From: Yarrowia lipolytica
Lineage: Eukaryota; Ascomycota; Dipodascomycetes; Dipodascales
Direction: 5' to 3'
Assembly: GCF_001761485.1 (NCBI RefSeq)
Contig: NC_090771.1
Span: 434,001 to 498,000 of the forward strand
Length of the DNA: 64,000 bases
The position numbers and the translations under genes are program-made. Below, in pieces: positions 51,898 to 61,025 of this stretch; the stretch's first letter is position 1, and each line of letters begins with the position of its first letter. The notes below the pieces were generated by a model. It ran no database searches and was not told the origin of the DNA. It worked only from the letters and a program-made list of their open reading frames with translations.

Positions 51898-53320
51898 TCT
51901 CTGGGTTGGTGTGGAGAGCAATTTGGGGGACACGGCCCGTCTATATATGTCCCAATTCGAATTGGGTTTGCGCAATCCACAGGCGGCTCTCGACACGCTA
52001 GTGGACAAGGTGGTGGAAAACACTCCTAGGCGACGAGCTAGCATGATGTGCGGGTCTGTGTGGGGGTGCTGATGGAGGGTGGTTGCGGGTGTGAGTGTCG
52101 CCGGGGTTGGTGTGCTTTGTTGAGGTTAGTCTAGCGCTGTTGAGCTCCCAGTACGAGTAGGTGCGATAATCACGCCTTCTTGTGAGAAAGAGCCGCTAAA
52201 AAACGATGAGGGGAAGCTGGGAGAGGCAAGACCAGAGGAGGTGATGCGAAAGAGACAATGTTGCGAGCTACCAAACGGCCGGGGTCGTGGGTACTAATGT
52301 GGTTGGCTGGTGAAAGGAGAGAGGCAATAGAAACTTGAGTTGCAAAAGAAAATTAAAAAGCCCATGCACAACAAATGTATTGTGGACGAGAGATTGGGAT
52401 GTCTGTTGGGAGCGATTAGGGACGATAAAAGAAGGGGAGAGAGCACAATTGTCGGCTACTATGTGGTATTATTACCCAGTTAGAGCCATTGCCTGCTCAC
52501 TTCACTACAACAGCCAATATCGTCTTGCTGTGATTTGCACCAGCCACTTCCTGTTTTTGATTACGATTACAATTAATGCGTGCATACAGTGCATTTCGTC
52601 ATAGTGCAGACCAGACCACAGAGTGGTTGATTGTCAGTGTTGTGGTAGGTGATTAGTCATGTCAATACTTTTACGGCCCCTACTAATTTCAGATTGTTCA
52701 TTGTTTGTCCTCCTTCAGTCAATTCCACATGCACCTCTCGCACAACATCTTCCTTATCAAGACAATAGCAACGTCCATTCGGCCTCTGGAACCATATAGC
52801 CTTACGCGACAGCATGCAATTGAGAAGCCCATAGAAGGACAAATGGTCATAATTGGAAGGGGATACTCAAAAGATGTCAAACTACGGGCATCATCAGATG
52901 ATTTCCCTGAAATTAGCCAGAACAACCCATAATACACCCCTCTTTGAAGAGTCCAAAGTGTCGAGATCAATTGAACCTACAATGCCATTAAGTTTCCAAT
53001 GTCCGCCTTGACATTTCGATATTATCATCAATTAAATGGAGTTGACAAATAATTGGGAGTTTTGTATTATTTCAGACTTCTCCTTAATCCTCTGGTTCCG
53101 ACCATATCTCCAAAAACTTCCCCCAACCCTGGGCCAAAGACTCCTTCCAACATCGTACTGTACGAGCGTATTCGCATAATTTGGTGGTAGATTCTCCATT
53201 GTTTATTTGGGACTTCACCTCTTGGTCGTAGCCACAACTGCGAGAACCAGTTTGAGCACTTCGACTCCGCCGATTATCGCTTATCGAGATAATCACGTGA
53301 TACCTACTACCACCCATCTC
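51898..53320. other. Intergenic upstream of PEBP gene and ASA1
   Basis: The part 51898-52044 may encode the N-terminal extension of the PEBP protein. The rest shows no supported gene. The sequence at 52080-52480 is purine-rich on the plus strand. The ASA1 promoter at the right end carries ATCACGTGAT at 53292-53301. Confidence 0.5.
53292..53301. promoter_or_regulatory. Palindromic E-box ATCACGTGAT upstream of ASA1
   Basis: A perfect 10-bp palindrome with a CACGTG core, 19 bp before the ASA1 start codon. It matches the Cbf1 (CDEI) consensus RTCACRTG. Its position so close to the ATG implies a very short leader or a role other than classic promoter activation. Confidence 0.4.
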
Positions 53321-54607
53321 ATGGATTTATCAGGAGCGCCGGTCCCGGTAGCTCTGTTAAGAGGCCATACCCATCCAGTCACGAGCTTACGATTTTATAA
53401 CGCCTTTCTTGTTTCAGGAGACGAAAGTGGATGGGTTTTCTGGTGGTCTTTAGTGACTCGTCGTCCGCTGGCCATCTGGAAAGCTCACCATGAGGCCATC
53501 TTATCTCTAGTTTGGATGGATGAGACACACCTGTTGACTCAGGGACGGGACGACAAGTTGTATGTTTGGCGATTGGAGTTGGATGCACAGGGTAAGAGTG
53601 GTCTCAGTGTAAAGCCGCCGAGTTCACTGGTCGCCGATGACCCTACCGACTACCCAAAACCCTGGCTGACTTATTCACTGACTGTCAATTCTCTCAACTT
53701 CTGCCAAGTGGCATGGGTCAATGGATTGCTGGCCAAACCGGATCTGGACAGCTCAGACAAAGTCGAGTTGTTGGAGTGGACTGATGGCGCATTTCGAGTT
53801 GTTTGGAACGACATTTACCCTCGTCTGAACGGAATTAAGACGGGCATTGTGATGGACCTGAATATCATGAACAAGAAACTTATAGTGGGATACGAAGGAG
53901 GAGCTGTGGCTGTATTTGACATCTCCGACAGAAACAGATACACGCCAGTGCTCAACTACTACGTGGTCAGTCACGTGCAACCGGTCTTGTCGGTCAGAGC
54001 TCATCCTACCAAGAAGGAGTTTGTGTCTTCTTCAGCGGATTCTCTTATAGTCAAGCACCCTATCAAAGACCAGGTAGTTCCTGAAGAAGAGATGGAGGAG
54101 CCTGAACCGGCAAAGAACTCTGAGAGACCCCCGTCGCCCAAGATTGTCGAAGTGGAGGACTCGCCTGAGCTTGAACCTCCCAAAAATGTGGTACGAGGGT
54201 TCGACGTTCCTGGTCTCGAACTGGAAGAAGGTATTGAAGTGAAGGAGGAAGAGAAACCGGAATCAAAACCATTGGATGCCGTCAATGTGCGGCATTCAGG
54301 TCTGTCTTCTCTCCAACTCGATTCGGACGGAGACCTGATCATGACAGCAGGTTGGGACGGAAAAGTACGACTCTTTACTTACGACGATATATCCAAGGTC
54401 AGTGTGTTCCACGAACGAGAGGGGGTGGGATGCGTGGCCTTTTCCACGCCTACAACAAGTGACACTGCGAATCCCAGACTGGCTAAAGCTCTAACTACAA
54501 GATGGATTGCAGTAGGAGGAAAGGATGGAAAGATCGAACTGTACACGATTCAGCAAGGCAACGAGAAAACGCTAGGCGAAGGACGGTCCAAGTACATACG
54601 ACATTAA
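53321..54607 (+). CDS. ASA1: ASTRA-associated protein Asa1 (WD repeat)
   Basis: Asa1 belongs to the Tel2/Tti/ASTRA chaperone assembly that matures PIKK kinases. The product from ATG 53321 is 428 residues, close to the yeast 443; 38 upstream in-frame codons are not coding-like. WD-type blades are visible: LLRGHTHPVTSLRFYNAFLVSGDESGWVFWW at the start, AHHEAILSLVW...LLTQGRDDKLYVWRL, KLIVGYEGGAVAVFDI, SVRAHPTKKEFVSSSADS, and LDSDGDLIMTAGWDGKVRLFTY, WIAVGGKDGKIELY at the end. An acidic Pro/Glu-rich loop (about residues 250-330) interrupts the propeller, as in fungal Asa1. The gene is convergent with the She3-like gene. Confidence 0.9.
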   Translation: MDLSGAPVPVALLRGHTHPVTSLRFYNAFLVSGDESGWVFWWSLVTRRPLAIWKAHHEAILSLVWMDETHLLTQGRDDKLYVWRLELDAQGKSGLSVKPPSSLVADDPTDYPKPWLTYSLTVNSLNFCQVAWVNGLLAKPDLDSSDKVELLEWTDGAFRVVWNDIYPRLNGIKTGIVMDLNIMNKKLIVGYEGGAVAVFDISDRNRYTPVLNYYVVSHVQPVLSVRAHPTKKEFVSSSADSLIVKHPIKDQVVPEEEMEEPEPAKNSERPPSPKIVEVEDSPELEPPKNVVRGFDVPGLELEEGIEVKEEEKPESKPLDAVNVRHSGLSSLQLDSDGDLIMTAGWDGKVRLFTYDDISKVSVFHEREGVGCVAFSTPTTSDTANPRLAKALTTRWIAVGGKDGKIELYTIQQGNEKTLGEGRSKYIRH

Positions 54608-54865
54608 ATTTAGAAATGGTACCTTCTATATCCATATACCTATAGCTATATATGTGCTTTAGAGCACGGATCAAACCCAATCAACTATCCCAGTGTAGTT
54701 TCGCCATGAATCGACGTGGACCTGCTGTCGAAAATCAGACCACTTGAACTGTAGCGCTTGTCAGGTATCCATTTAGTGGCAAACATTGCGATACCTGAGC
54801 AGTCCTGCCCTCGGGTGCATGCACTAGAGCTCTGATATCCGTGGCCCAGCTTCTAGGTCGCCCTC

Positions 54866-56113
54866 TTAGTCCTCCACAGCTGAACTGCTCGATGGTGCAC
54901 TCTCTCTCGCTCTCAACTCTTCATTTTCTTTCACCAGCTCTCTCTGGCTCTTTTTCAACACCTCCAATGCGTCTGTAGTTTCTTTGGACAGCTGTTCCAG
55001 TTTCAGTACTGTGTCGTCCACAGTGGACCCGTGACCCTGTATTCCCTTTTTGAACTCTACCAGCATGGTCTGTATCTTTGCTTCTCGCTGGGCAGCCAGC
55101 TTCTCAAAGTCCAGCTGGTGTTTGCGTATCTGGTTGCGCAGCTCCTCCTCCCGGGTCAGTTTGTTGATGATCTCCTGTCTCCATTCCTCCTCCTTTTGGA
55201 GCTTCTCTGCCTGTGCGTTGCTGACCGCCATGATCGAATCTTGTAGCGTCTTGAACTCCGCCCGCAGATACTCCTCCTTTCGTCGTAAGCCGTCCGCAGA
55301 AGCGTCCGCAGACGCCTGTAGATGATGGTACTTGTCTTCGGCCGCTGCGGTGCGCTCCTCCATATCGATCATGCGGGCCTCATTGTCGGCGTGCTCCTTT
55401 TCGAGTGTCTGGGCACGTGACTTTTGCACTGCCATCTTGTGTTCCACGTCGTGGATCTGGCGCTCTTTGCGTTCGATCATGGTGTTGAGCATCTCGTTCT
55501 GGTGCTTGAGTGACTCCATCGACTGGTTCTGGTTGTCACACCGCTTGGACAGCGCATCGCGGCCCTTTTTGGCCTCAATGTACTTTGCGTTCTGGTCCTT
55601 GAGCTCCCGCCTTAGCGTGTCAATTGTGTTTTGCAGCCCCGCAATCACCTTGGAGGTGTTGGAGCCCACAGAGTCGGAAAGACCCTTCTGGATGAACTGG
55701 TTGATGTAGGTGTGGTCGTACATGGAATCTCGTGACGACTTGGACGCGTTGCTGTCTCGCTTGTGATGGCTGTCCCGTACCTTGGGATCCAGAGTGGTGG
55801 TGGTGGTGGTGGTGGAGCTGGGGCTGATGGAGGCAGATCCCCCGTTCTCAGACAGCCCCAAGCTGACTATGTCCGTATGCAACATGCTGTCTTCTGTGTC
55901 GGTGGCGTCTCTCTTGGTTGGTAGCTCTTGGGCCAGCGATTCAAGAGCCTGGAGAGACATGCTGCGTCGGGCGATTTCGTCCTTTAGAGCCTGGACCCGG
56001 TCGTCTGACAGGTCGCTGAGAGAAATGATGTCCAAATCCGGCGTTCGAACCTCGCCAAACTCGTTGGCCGCGGCGCTGCTCCCGTCTACCGTCTTGCCGT
56101 TCCCCACAGTCAT
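54866..56113 (-). CDS. SHE3: Coiled-coil protein, She3-like
   Basis: A 415-residue protein. After a low-complexity acidic N-terminus with Ser and a poly-Thr run, heptad-like sequence from about residue 155 to 395 predicts a long coiled coil (VIAGLQNTIDTLRRELKDQN, MLNTMIERKERQIHDVEHKM and on). The segment INQFIQKGLSDSVGSNTSKVIAGLQ and the overall layout resemble fungal She3, the adaptor linking She2-bound mRNAs to type V myosin Myo4 for bud-directed transport. Outside the coiled coil the family is weakly conserved, so another coiled-coil protein cannot be excluded. The tail is Ser-rich and acidic. Confidence 0.6.
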   Translation of the reverse strand: MTVGNGKTVDGSSAAANEFGEVRTPDLDIISLSDLSDDRVQALKDEIARRSMSLQALESLAQELPTKRDATDTEDSMLHTDIVSLGLSENGGSASISPSSTTTTTTTLDPKVRDSHHKRDSNASKSSRDSMYDHTYINQFIQKGLSDSVGSNTSKVIAGLQNTIDTLRRELKDQNAKYIEAKKGRDALSKRCDNQNQSMESLKHQNEMLNTMIERKERQIHDVEHKMAVQKSRAQTLEKEHADNEARMIDMEERTAAAEDKYHHLQASADASADGLRRKEEYLRAEFKTLQDSIMAVSNAQAEKLQKEEEWRQEIINKLTREEELRNQIRKHQLDFEKLAAQREAKIQTMLVEFKKGIQGHGSTVDDTVLKLEQLSKETTDALEVLKKSQRELVKENEELRARESAPSSSSAVED

Positions 56114-57012
56114 GTTGATGTGAAAACTGGTGGTCGTGTTATGAGATAGACTCCACCGCTTAACTTACAGTACAGTAGCTACTCGTACATACGTCATAAG
56201 CTATATTGCGTGGACAGCGAGGCGTGTGCATAGAGAGAGGCACGACAAGTACAGCACCATAGAGGCGGGGACAAGCCGGTTCAATACTCAGGGGCAAATC
56301 ACACCTTGTGGACACGTGGCTTTTAGATAGCTGTATTTTTGAGGCTCAATATTATTCCGGTTTGATGTAACACCACCATTCTCTCCTGAAGCAACCCTTC
56401 ACACACGGGCCACGCCAGACCACCGTGGGATGATGGACAGTGTAAGGGTCCTATGTACGATTTCAATGGTGTACACTATACATATTTATGTGTGTGCTGT
56501 ATGGAGTACACACGGTCTTTTTCTGGACTGTATATGCCGAAAAGTGCAGCGGTGCCCACGAATAATGTCTCCCTCACTCACCCACCCAACACGTACAAAC
56601 ACGTCTAAGCAAGGCACTAGTCCGTATGTGCTCTAGTGCGTGCTGGTTCTATTAATGTGCCCTGGTGAATTACTTGGTACAGGTACAGGGGGACTGCCAT
56701 GCCACTTAGGACTAAATCGCATGAACAACGACGACCTTTGAGCACGTGCAAAAGCTCGTTTTTTGACCCTCCTTCATTTCTTATATAAAGCCGCCTTCCC
56801 GCCTCCAAAAACAGCTTCCCCACCTTCCATTTATCGCCGGGCATGAACCCCTTCCATGTGGGTACTTGCGGTAGACTTATTTATGTCAACCCCTGAATCG
56901 ATCTTTCGTGTGATCCATTTAAAGTTCGGCCGCGCGAAAAAAAAATTAGACGCAACTCACGGTGGTAGCCTACTACTTGTACTTGTACACGCAAATACCA
57001 CCCAAAAAAGAG
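56114..57012. other. Intergenic between SHE3-like gene and tRNA-Lys
   Basis: About 900 bp upstream of the She3-like gene and downstream of the tRNA. No gene recognised. ACTTGTACTTGTAC at 56972-56986 is close to the tRNA terminator. I looked for a 5S rRNA next to the tRNA, an arrangement known in this yeast, and saw none. Confidence 0.5.
57004..57009 (-). terminator. Pol III terminator of tRNA-Lys
   Basis: Six T on the minus strand, four bases beyond the tRNA 3' end. Confidence 0.8.
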
Positions 57013-57095
57013 AGCCCGACGTGGGGCTTGAACCCACAGCCTTGAGATGACCTTGGAATAAGAGTCTCACGCTCTACCGATTGAGCTAGCCAGGC
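57013..57095 (-). tRNA. tRNA-Lys (anticodon CTT) with a 10-base intron
   Basis: Folds as a full cloverleaf: acceptor GCCTGGC/GTCGGGC with discriminator T, D-arm GCTC/GAGC around AATCGGTA, anticodon stem TGAGA/TCTCA, loop CT-CTT-A interrupted after position 37 by TTCCAAGGTC, variable loop AGGCT, T-arm GTGGG/CCCAC with TTCAAGC. The anticodon CTT reads AAG lysine codons, the preferred lysine codon here. The total of 83 bases equals a 73-base tRNA plus the intron. The B-box sequence GGTTCAAGCCC is standard. Confidence 0.95.
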
Positions 57096-57502
57096 ATTTT
57101 GTTGAAATTTTAGAAATCGTTCCCATCACACTCGAAAATTTTGATCACGTGACCAGAACTAAAAATAGAATCTAAAATAGAATATTAAATAGAATAAAAC
57201 ATCCCGACATTTGGATACGCTCACAAAAAAAATCAAATAAAATCGGGGAAAATGTATATTATTGATAATTAGGTAGAAGATGTGGTTTACACGATGAAAT
57301 AGGTCACTCGAGGATATTATATAGATGTGTTTTTGCTTTTCATGGCATCATATGGAACTTACAGACAAAACTCCAAGATCACCCAACCCCTTGCCAAAAC
57401 GGTTTACCGCCCTTCACTCTACAAACGCTCTCATCACTCATCATATTGTACACTCATTATTATATACGATCAATAAATTACACAACTGCTGTCTCAGTCC
57501 CA
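57096..57502. other. Intergenic between tRNA-Lys and BRN1
   Basis: About 400 bp, very AT-rich (57155-57260). GATCACGTGACC lies at 57143-57154, 48 bp upstream of the tRNA. No gene seen. Confidence 0.5.
57143..57154. promoter_or_regulatory. E-box/CDEI-like site upstream of tRNA-Lys
   Basis: GATCACGTGACC, identical over 12 bases to 48713-48724. It lies 48 bp upstream of the tRNA 5' end. Confidence 0.35.
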
Positions 57503-59722
57503 TTATGCTCCCAGCTGATCCAGGCGAACATTCATATCCTTGCTGATGGCCAAGTCGGCCAAATCATCCTGCTGGTCGATACTGAGACCCTTCTCGTTAG
57601 CCAGATGCAACAGACAGATGAACACAAACGAGGTGGAGATCTCCTGCTTCTGTTGTCGGGGGTACTCGGCTCCCACCTGCTCCACGAGCTGGGTGAATCT
57701 CTTCTCCTCCACCTTTGCTGCATCCTCAACCATGTCGCCATTGTCCACCAACTCGTCCACCTTTTCATAATCCATGACTCTCCAAAGGTTGTCCTTCAAT
57801 TTACGAACATCCACTCGCTTGGCCACCTTGGCGTACGAAACGTACTCTGGATGAGCCTTGGGCAGGCCCAGGAACGACGCATTGTGAGGCCCACCCATAT
57901 CTGTAGCTCCTCCATAGTCGTCAAAGTCGTCATAGCCGCCGAAATCATCTCCATCGTCGTTCTGGCCAGGTATATCAACAGGTTCAGGTTCAGGGCCCTG
58001 AACACCGTATTCTGCCAGCTCCTCGTTGAAATGCTGAGCCCAGAAATGTTGGTCGGCGTCCTTTTCGCTCTGGAGAGTGACTCGATGCTTGAACAGTAGA
58101 CCGGTGATTCGCTTGCCGGGCTTGATGAACAGCTTGACAAGATTGTCGGTGGAGAAGTGCTCGTCGTTAGGGAGCAGGTTGTTGGTATCAGATCGCTGCT
58201 GGGCCTTGGTGAGCGACAGAGTAGACATGTGTGCTGGTCGACCAAACAGCACAGCCTCGTCAATATCGTTATCTTCGGAAATGAAGTCAACTTCGACAGG
58301 AGCGGCCTTCTTCTTTGTCTTGTCAGCCTTCTCGCCTTCTTCTCCTTCCTCTCCATCTTCTCCAACATTATCTCTGCTTTCAATGGCCTTCTTCTGAATA
58401 TCTCCCCGCAGCTTTTGGACCTTCCAGTGCTCAGGGCCGGCCCAGTTCTTCTTCAAGGTGTGATCAAAGTACGCCAGAAGATCAGCCTCGTTAATGGTGG
58501 GCTTGTATCGAGGGTCAGAGGGACCCACCCCGCCTGGAATAGCCACATCCTGAGCAATCTCGGCATACTGCTCGTTCATGGGGTTGTATCCAAACTCGAA
58601 ATCCTCCACGGGACCTCCAGGTCCATCGTCATCGCCTCCTGCTCCAAGGTCGTCAAAACCAATATCTCCAAGAGCGGCATCGTCCAGAATGTCTTCGTCT
58701 CCTCCGTAGTCGAGCTCTGGCATGGAAGGTCGGTCATCGAGATTGTCGACTTGCAGACCCTCGGGAAGATTACTAGGGTCCTTGAGAGCAGCCTCGATCA
58801 TAGCTGCAGAAGGACAGACGGACTTTGTTGCCAGAATAGACAGGTCGGGGAAAAACTTCGCCCCCAGCTGCTGCAGAGAAAAGCTGTCGGCACTATCATC
58901 CTCCATGTCTTCGTCTTCGCTAAGGTCGGCAAAATCTCCCTTACTAATCTCCTGGTCGAAATCTCCATCGAAAACCACGCGACCATTCTTGTCGATGCCC
59001 AGAGAGTTCATCAGCATGCCCTTGGCGCCTCCCTCATCGAAATCGGCACACATCTTCTTGAAAAGAGGATCGATAGAGAGTTCGAGCTCAAGCTTCTTAG
59101 CAGCATTCTCCTCAAAGCTCTTAGCCAGAGTAACTCCTCGAGGACGAACGGTTTTTTTCTTCTTCTCTCCTCCCTCCCCTTCCTCACCCTCCTGCCCTTC
59201 CTCCTCGTCGTCTTCATTACCGATATCCTCTCGTCCTTGCTTAGTAGCCAGTCCAGTCAACAATCGACCAGTCTCGGTGGCTGCGGAGTCAATACGAGAC
59301 GAGTAAATCTTCATACAACCGTCCAGAGTGACGGAAGCACGTTGGAAGTTGATTCCGTCGCCCTCCTTAAGCAGCGACATGTCATGAAAGTAGTCAATGA
59401 GCGCGAAATTCCACGAATTCTGCGCATTGATCTTGTTGTCGTTCACCATCTTCATCCACTCCTCAAAGTTGGCCATGATGGGAACTTGGGGAGCAGCATT
59501 GTTCAGATGATCTCTAAGGCCCTCGTCAACGTCCTCACCAGCATTGGCGCCAGGAGAACCGAGCGAAACAGCTCCAGGAAGAATACTGAGACGCTTGGAC
59601 TGTCGTCGCTTCTGCTTCTCGGCAGCGTCGTCGTTCATATGGACCAGTTTTTGCAGAGAAGGCTCGGATTCGCCCTGTTGGAGAAACCGTCCGGAAGACC
59701 GTCGTCGAGCTGGTCTTGCCAT
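57503..59722 (-). CDS. BRN1: Condensin complex subunit Brn1 (CAP-H, kleisin)
   Basis: The kleisin that bridges Smc2/Smc4 in condensin for mitotic chromosome compaction. The single-exon product is 739 residues (yeast 754). The N-terminus has RRQSKRLSILPGA and the conserved NFEEWMKMVNDNKINAQNSWNFALIDYFHDM block that contacts Smc2. Next comes NFQRASVTLDGCMKIYSSRIDSAATETGRLL. The middle has long acidic linkers and the C-terminal winged-helix region includes YVSYAKVAKRVDVRKLKDNLWRVM, typical of CAP-H, and ends with LANEKGLSID...DLAISKDMNVRL. Strong codon bias along the frame. Divergent from IME4. Confidence 0.95.
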   Translation of the reverse strand: MARPARRRSSGRFLQQGESEPSLQKLVHMNDDAAEKQKRRQSKRLSILPGAVSLGSPGANAGEDVDEGLRDHLNNAAPQVPIMANFEEWMKMVNDNKINAQNSWNFALIDYFHDMSLLKEGDGINFQRASVTLDGCMKIYSSRIDSAATETGRLLTGLATKQGREDIGNEDDEEEGQEGEEGEGGEKKKKTVRPRGVTLAKSFEENAAKKLELELSIDPLFKKMCADFDEGGAKGMLMNSLGIDKNGRVVFDGDFDQEISKGDFADLSEDEDMEDDSADSFSLQQLGAKFFPDLSILATKSVCPSAAMIEAALKDPSNLPEGLQVDNLDDRPSMPELDYGGDEDILDDAALGDIGFDDLGAGGDDDGPGGPVEDFEFGYNPMNEQYAEIAQDVAIPGGVGPSDPRYKPTINEADLLAYFDHTLKKNWAGPEHWKVQKLRGDIQKKAIESRDNVGEDGEEGEEGEKADKTKKKAAPVEVDFISEDNDIDEAVLFGRPAHMSTLSLTKAQQRSDTNNLLPNDEHFSTDNLVKLFIKPGKRITGLLFKHRVTLQSEKDADQHFWAQHFNEELAEYGVQGPEPEPVDIPGQNDDGDDFGGYDDFDDYGGATDMGGPHNASFLGLPKAHPEYVSYAKVAKRVDVRKLKDNLWRVMDYEKVDELVDNGDMVEDAAKVEEKRFTQLVEQVGAEYPRQQKQEISTSFVFICLLHLANEKGLSIDQQDDLADLAISKDMNVRLDQLGA

Positions 59723-61025
59723 TTTCGTTTATCTGAATGTTTAGTTAGTCGTGTTGACGGATCGAAAAGTGTAAAGAGGTTTCTGTATATTCTGTATATT
59801 TACAAAATAGCCTTCACGCGTTGTTGTGTGCCGTTGTCCTGGCAACCGCGTAAAATAACCCTAACCCGAAGCTTCCGTATTTGGGGGCGGTGCGAAATCT
59901 GATGGCGTAGGTAGTAATACAAGCACGACTACAAGTGTATTACCAGCTGTTCGAAGGCCATATTCTAGACAGTTCGAATCGCCTTGAACCACCGCATACA
60001 TTCCAATGCCCTAACCTGTACCGGTACATTTAACCCATCGTTCAGTGGCTGACCCATCAATAGCGCCGCCTGTTACCCCAGTTGGATGTACGCACGCGGT
60101 TCTGGAGATTGAGTTTGGAGGTCAATATGGGAGTGGTCTGGGTCGTCGGGACTCGCTTCACAGTTCATCAGTGGTGATGGATAGAAGGAACCGCGTAGCC
60201 CAAGGACTATGAAATTTCGTGATACCAAAAGCGGTTGAGAGAAAGGTGGGGCAATGAGAATTTCGGCTTGTTCCCCAATTGACAATGTGACTAGGGCTAG
60301 TCCAGTTGTGCCACATTGGGCATTCAGCAAAGAGGAAAAACGTTCAATAAAGAGGAAAAACGCACAGCCTTGAGATATTGGAACTGGGGAGACTGAATCG
60401 GGATATGCAAAGGCAAGGTGAAAAGAGATGGTCGGCGAACTGGATATCTCCAAAATGCGACGTTTTATGGCTGTCGATGCGGTCATTCCTACCATGTGTG
60501 ACGACCTGTCGAGAATGGCTTTCCAATGATACCCATCATGTTATGATTCTACGCGAGCGCCCTCTAGATCAAGAGCCCTGAAAGTGCACTCCACCACTCA
60601 AACAGAGTGACAAGATAGAGTTGACCTCTCCACCCACTCGCCGCGTATAATAGAGGGAATGACTGTGTGTCTTCACATATAAACCCCCTTCTTCCGGTTC
60701 CTTCTCCTTTATCTAGTCAGCTCTGGATTCACACACACACGCACACACGCACACTTGGCCTCTTCTTGACCTGTCTGTATAGCCGATATTGCAGACACAG
60801 ACTCAGATACAGACACAAACACACACAGACTTGTTTCTCAGCATTCTTACTCAGACTAGCACAGACACACATCCTTTCTTCTCACGCCCACTACATCGAC
60901 CTAGTGGCCCACAGAAACAGCGTTACGGTGCTTCTATCACACATTGTGACTCAGTCTTGGTCAGTCACATCTCTGCCACAGACACAGACACATAATCCCA
61001 CACCCACCTCATCCCACGACTCCAG
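59723..61025. other. 1.3-kb divergent intergenic region, BRN1 / IME4
   Basis: No gene supported; a 140-codon minus-strand frame at 60073-60495 shows no domain or codon bias. It contains AACCCTAACCC at 59857-59867 (135 bp upstream of BRN1), a second CCCTAACC at 60009-60016, and a direct repeat AAAGAGGAAAAACG x2 (60329-60342, 60349-60362). CACACACACGCACAC-type runs (60731-60755) and ACAGACACA repeats (60793-60870) lie in the IME4 leader. Confidence 0.55.
59857..59867 (-). promoter_or_regulatory. TTAGGG-type box upstream of BRN1
   Basis: AACCCTAACCC on the plus strand, reading GGGTTAGGGTT toward BRN1. This is a Tbf1/Myb-type telobox word and not this yeast's own telomeric repeat (TTAGTCAGGG). 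Binding is inferred. Confidence 0.35.

Noticed and set aside
60073-60495. 140-codon minus-strand frame between BRN1 and IME4
   Set aside because: No domain or codon bias; overlaps direct repeats and promoter-like sequence.
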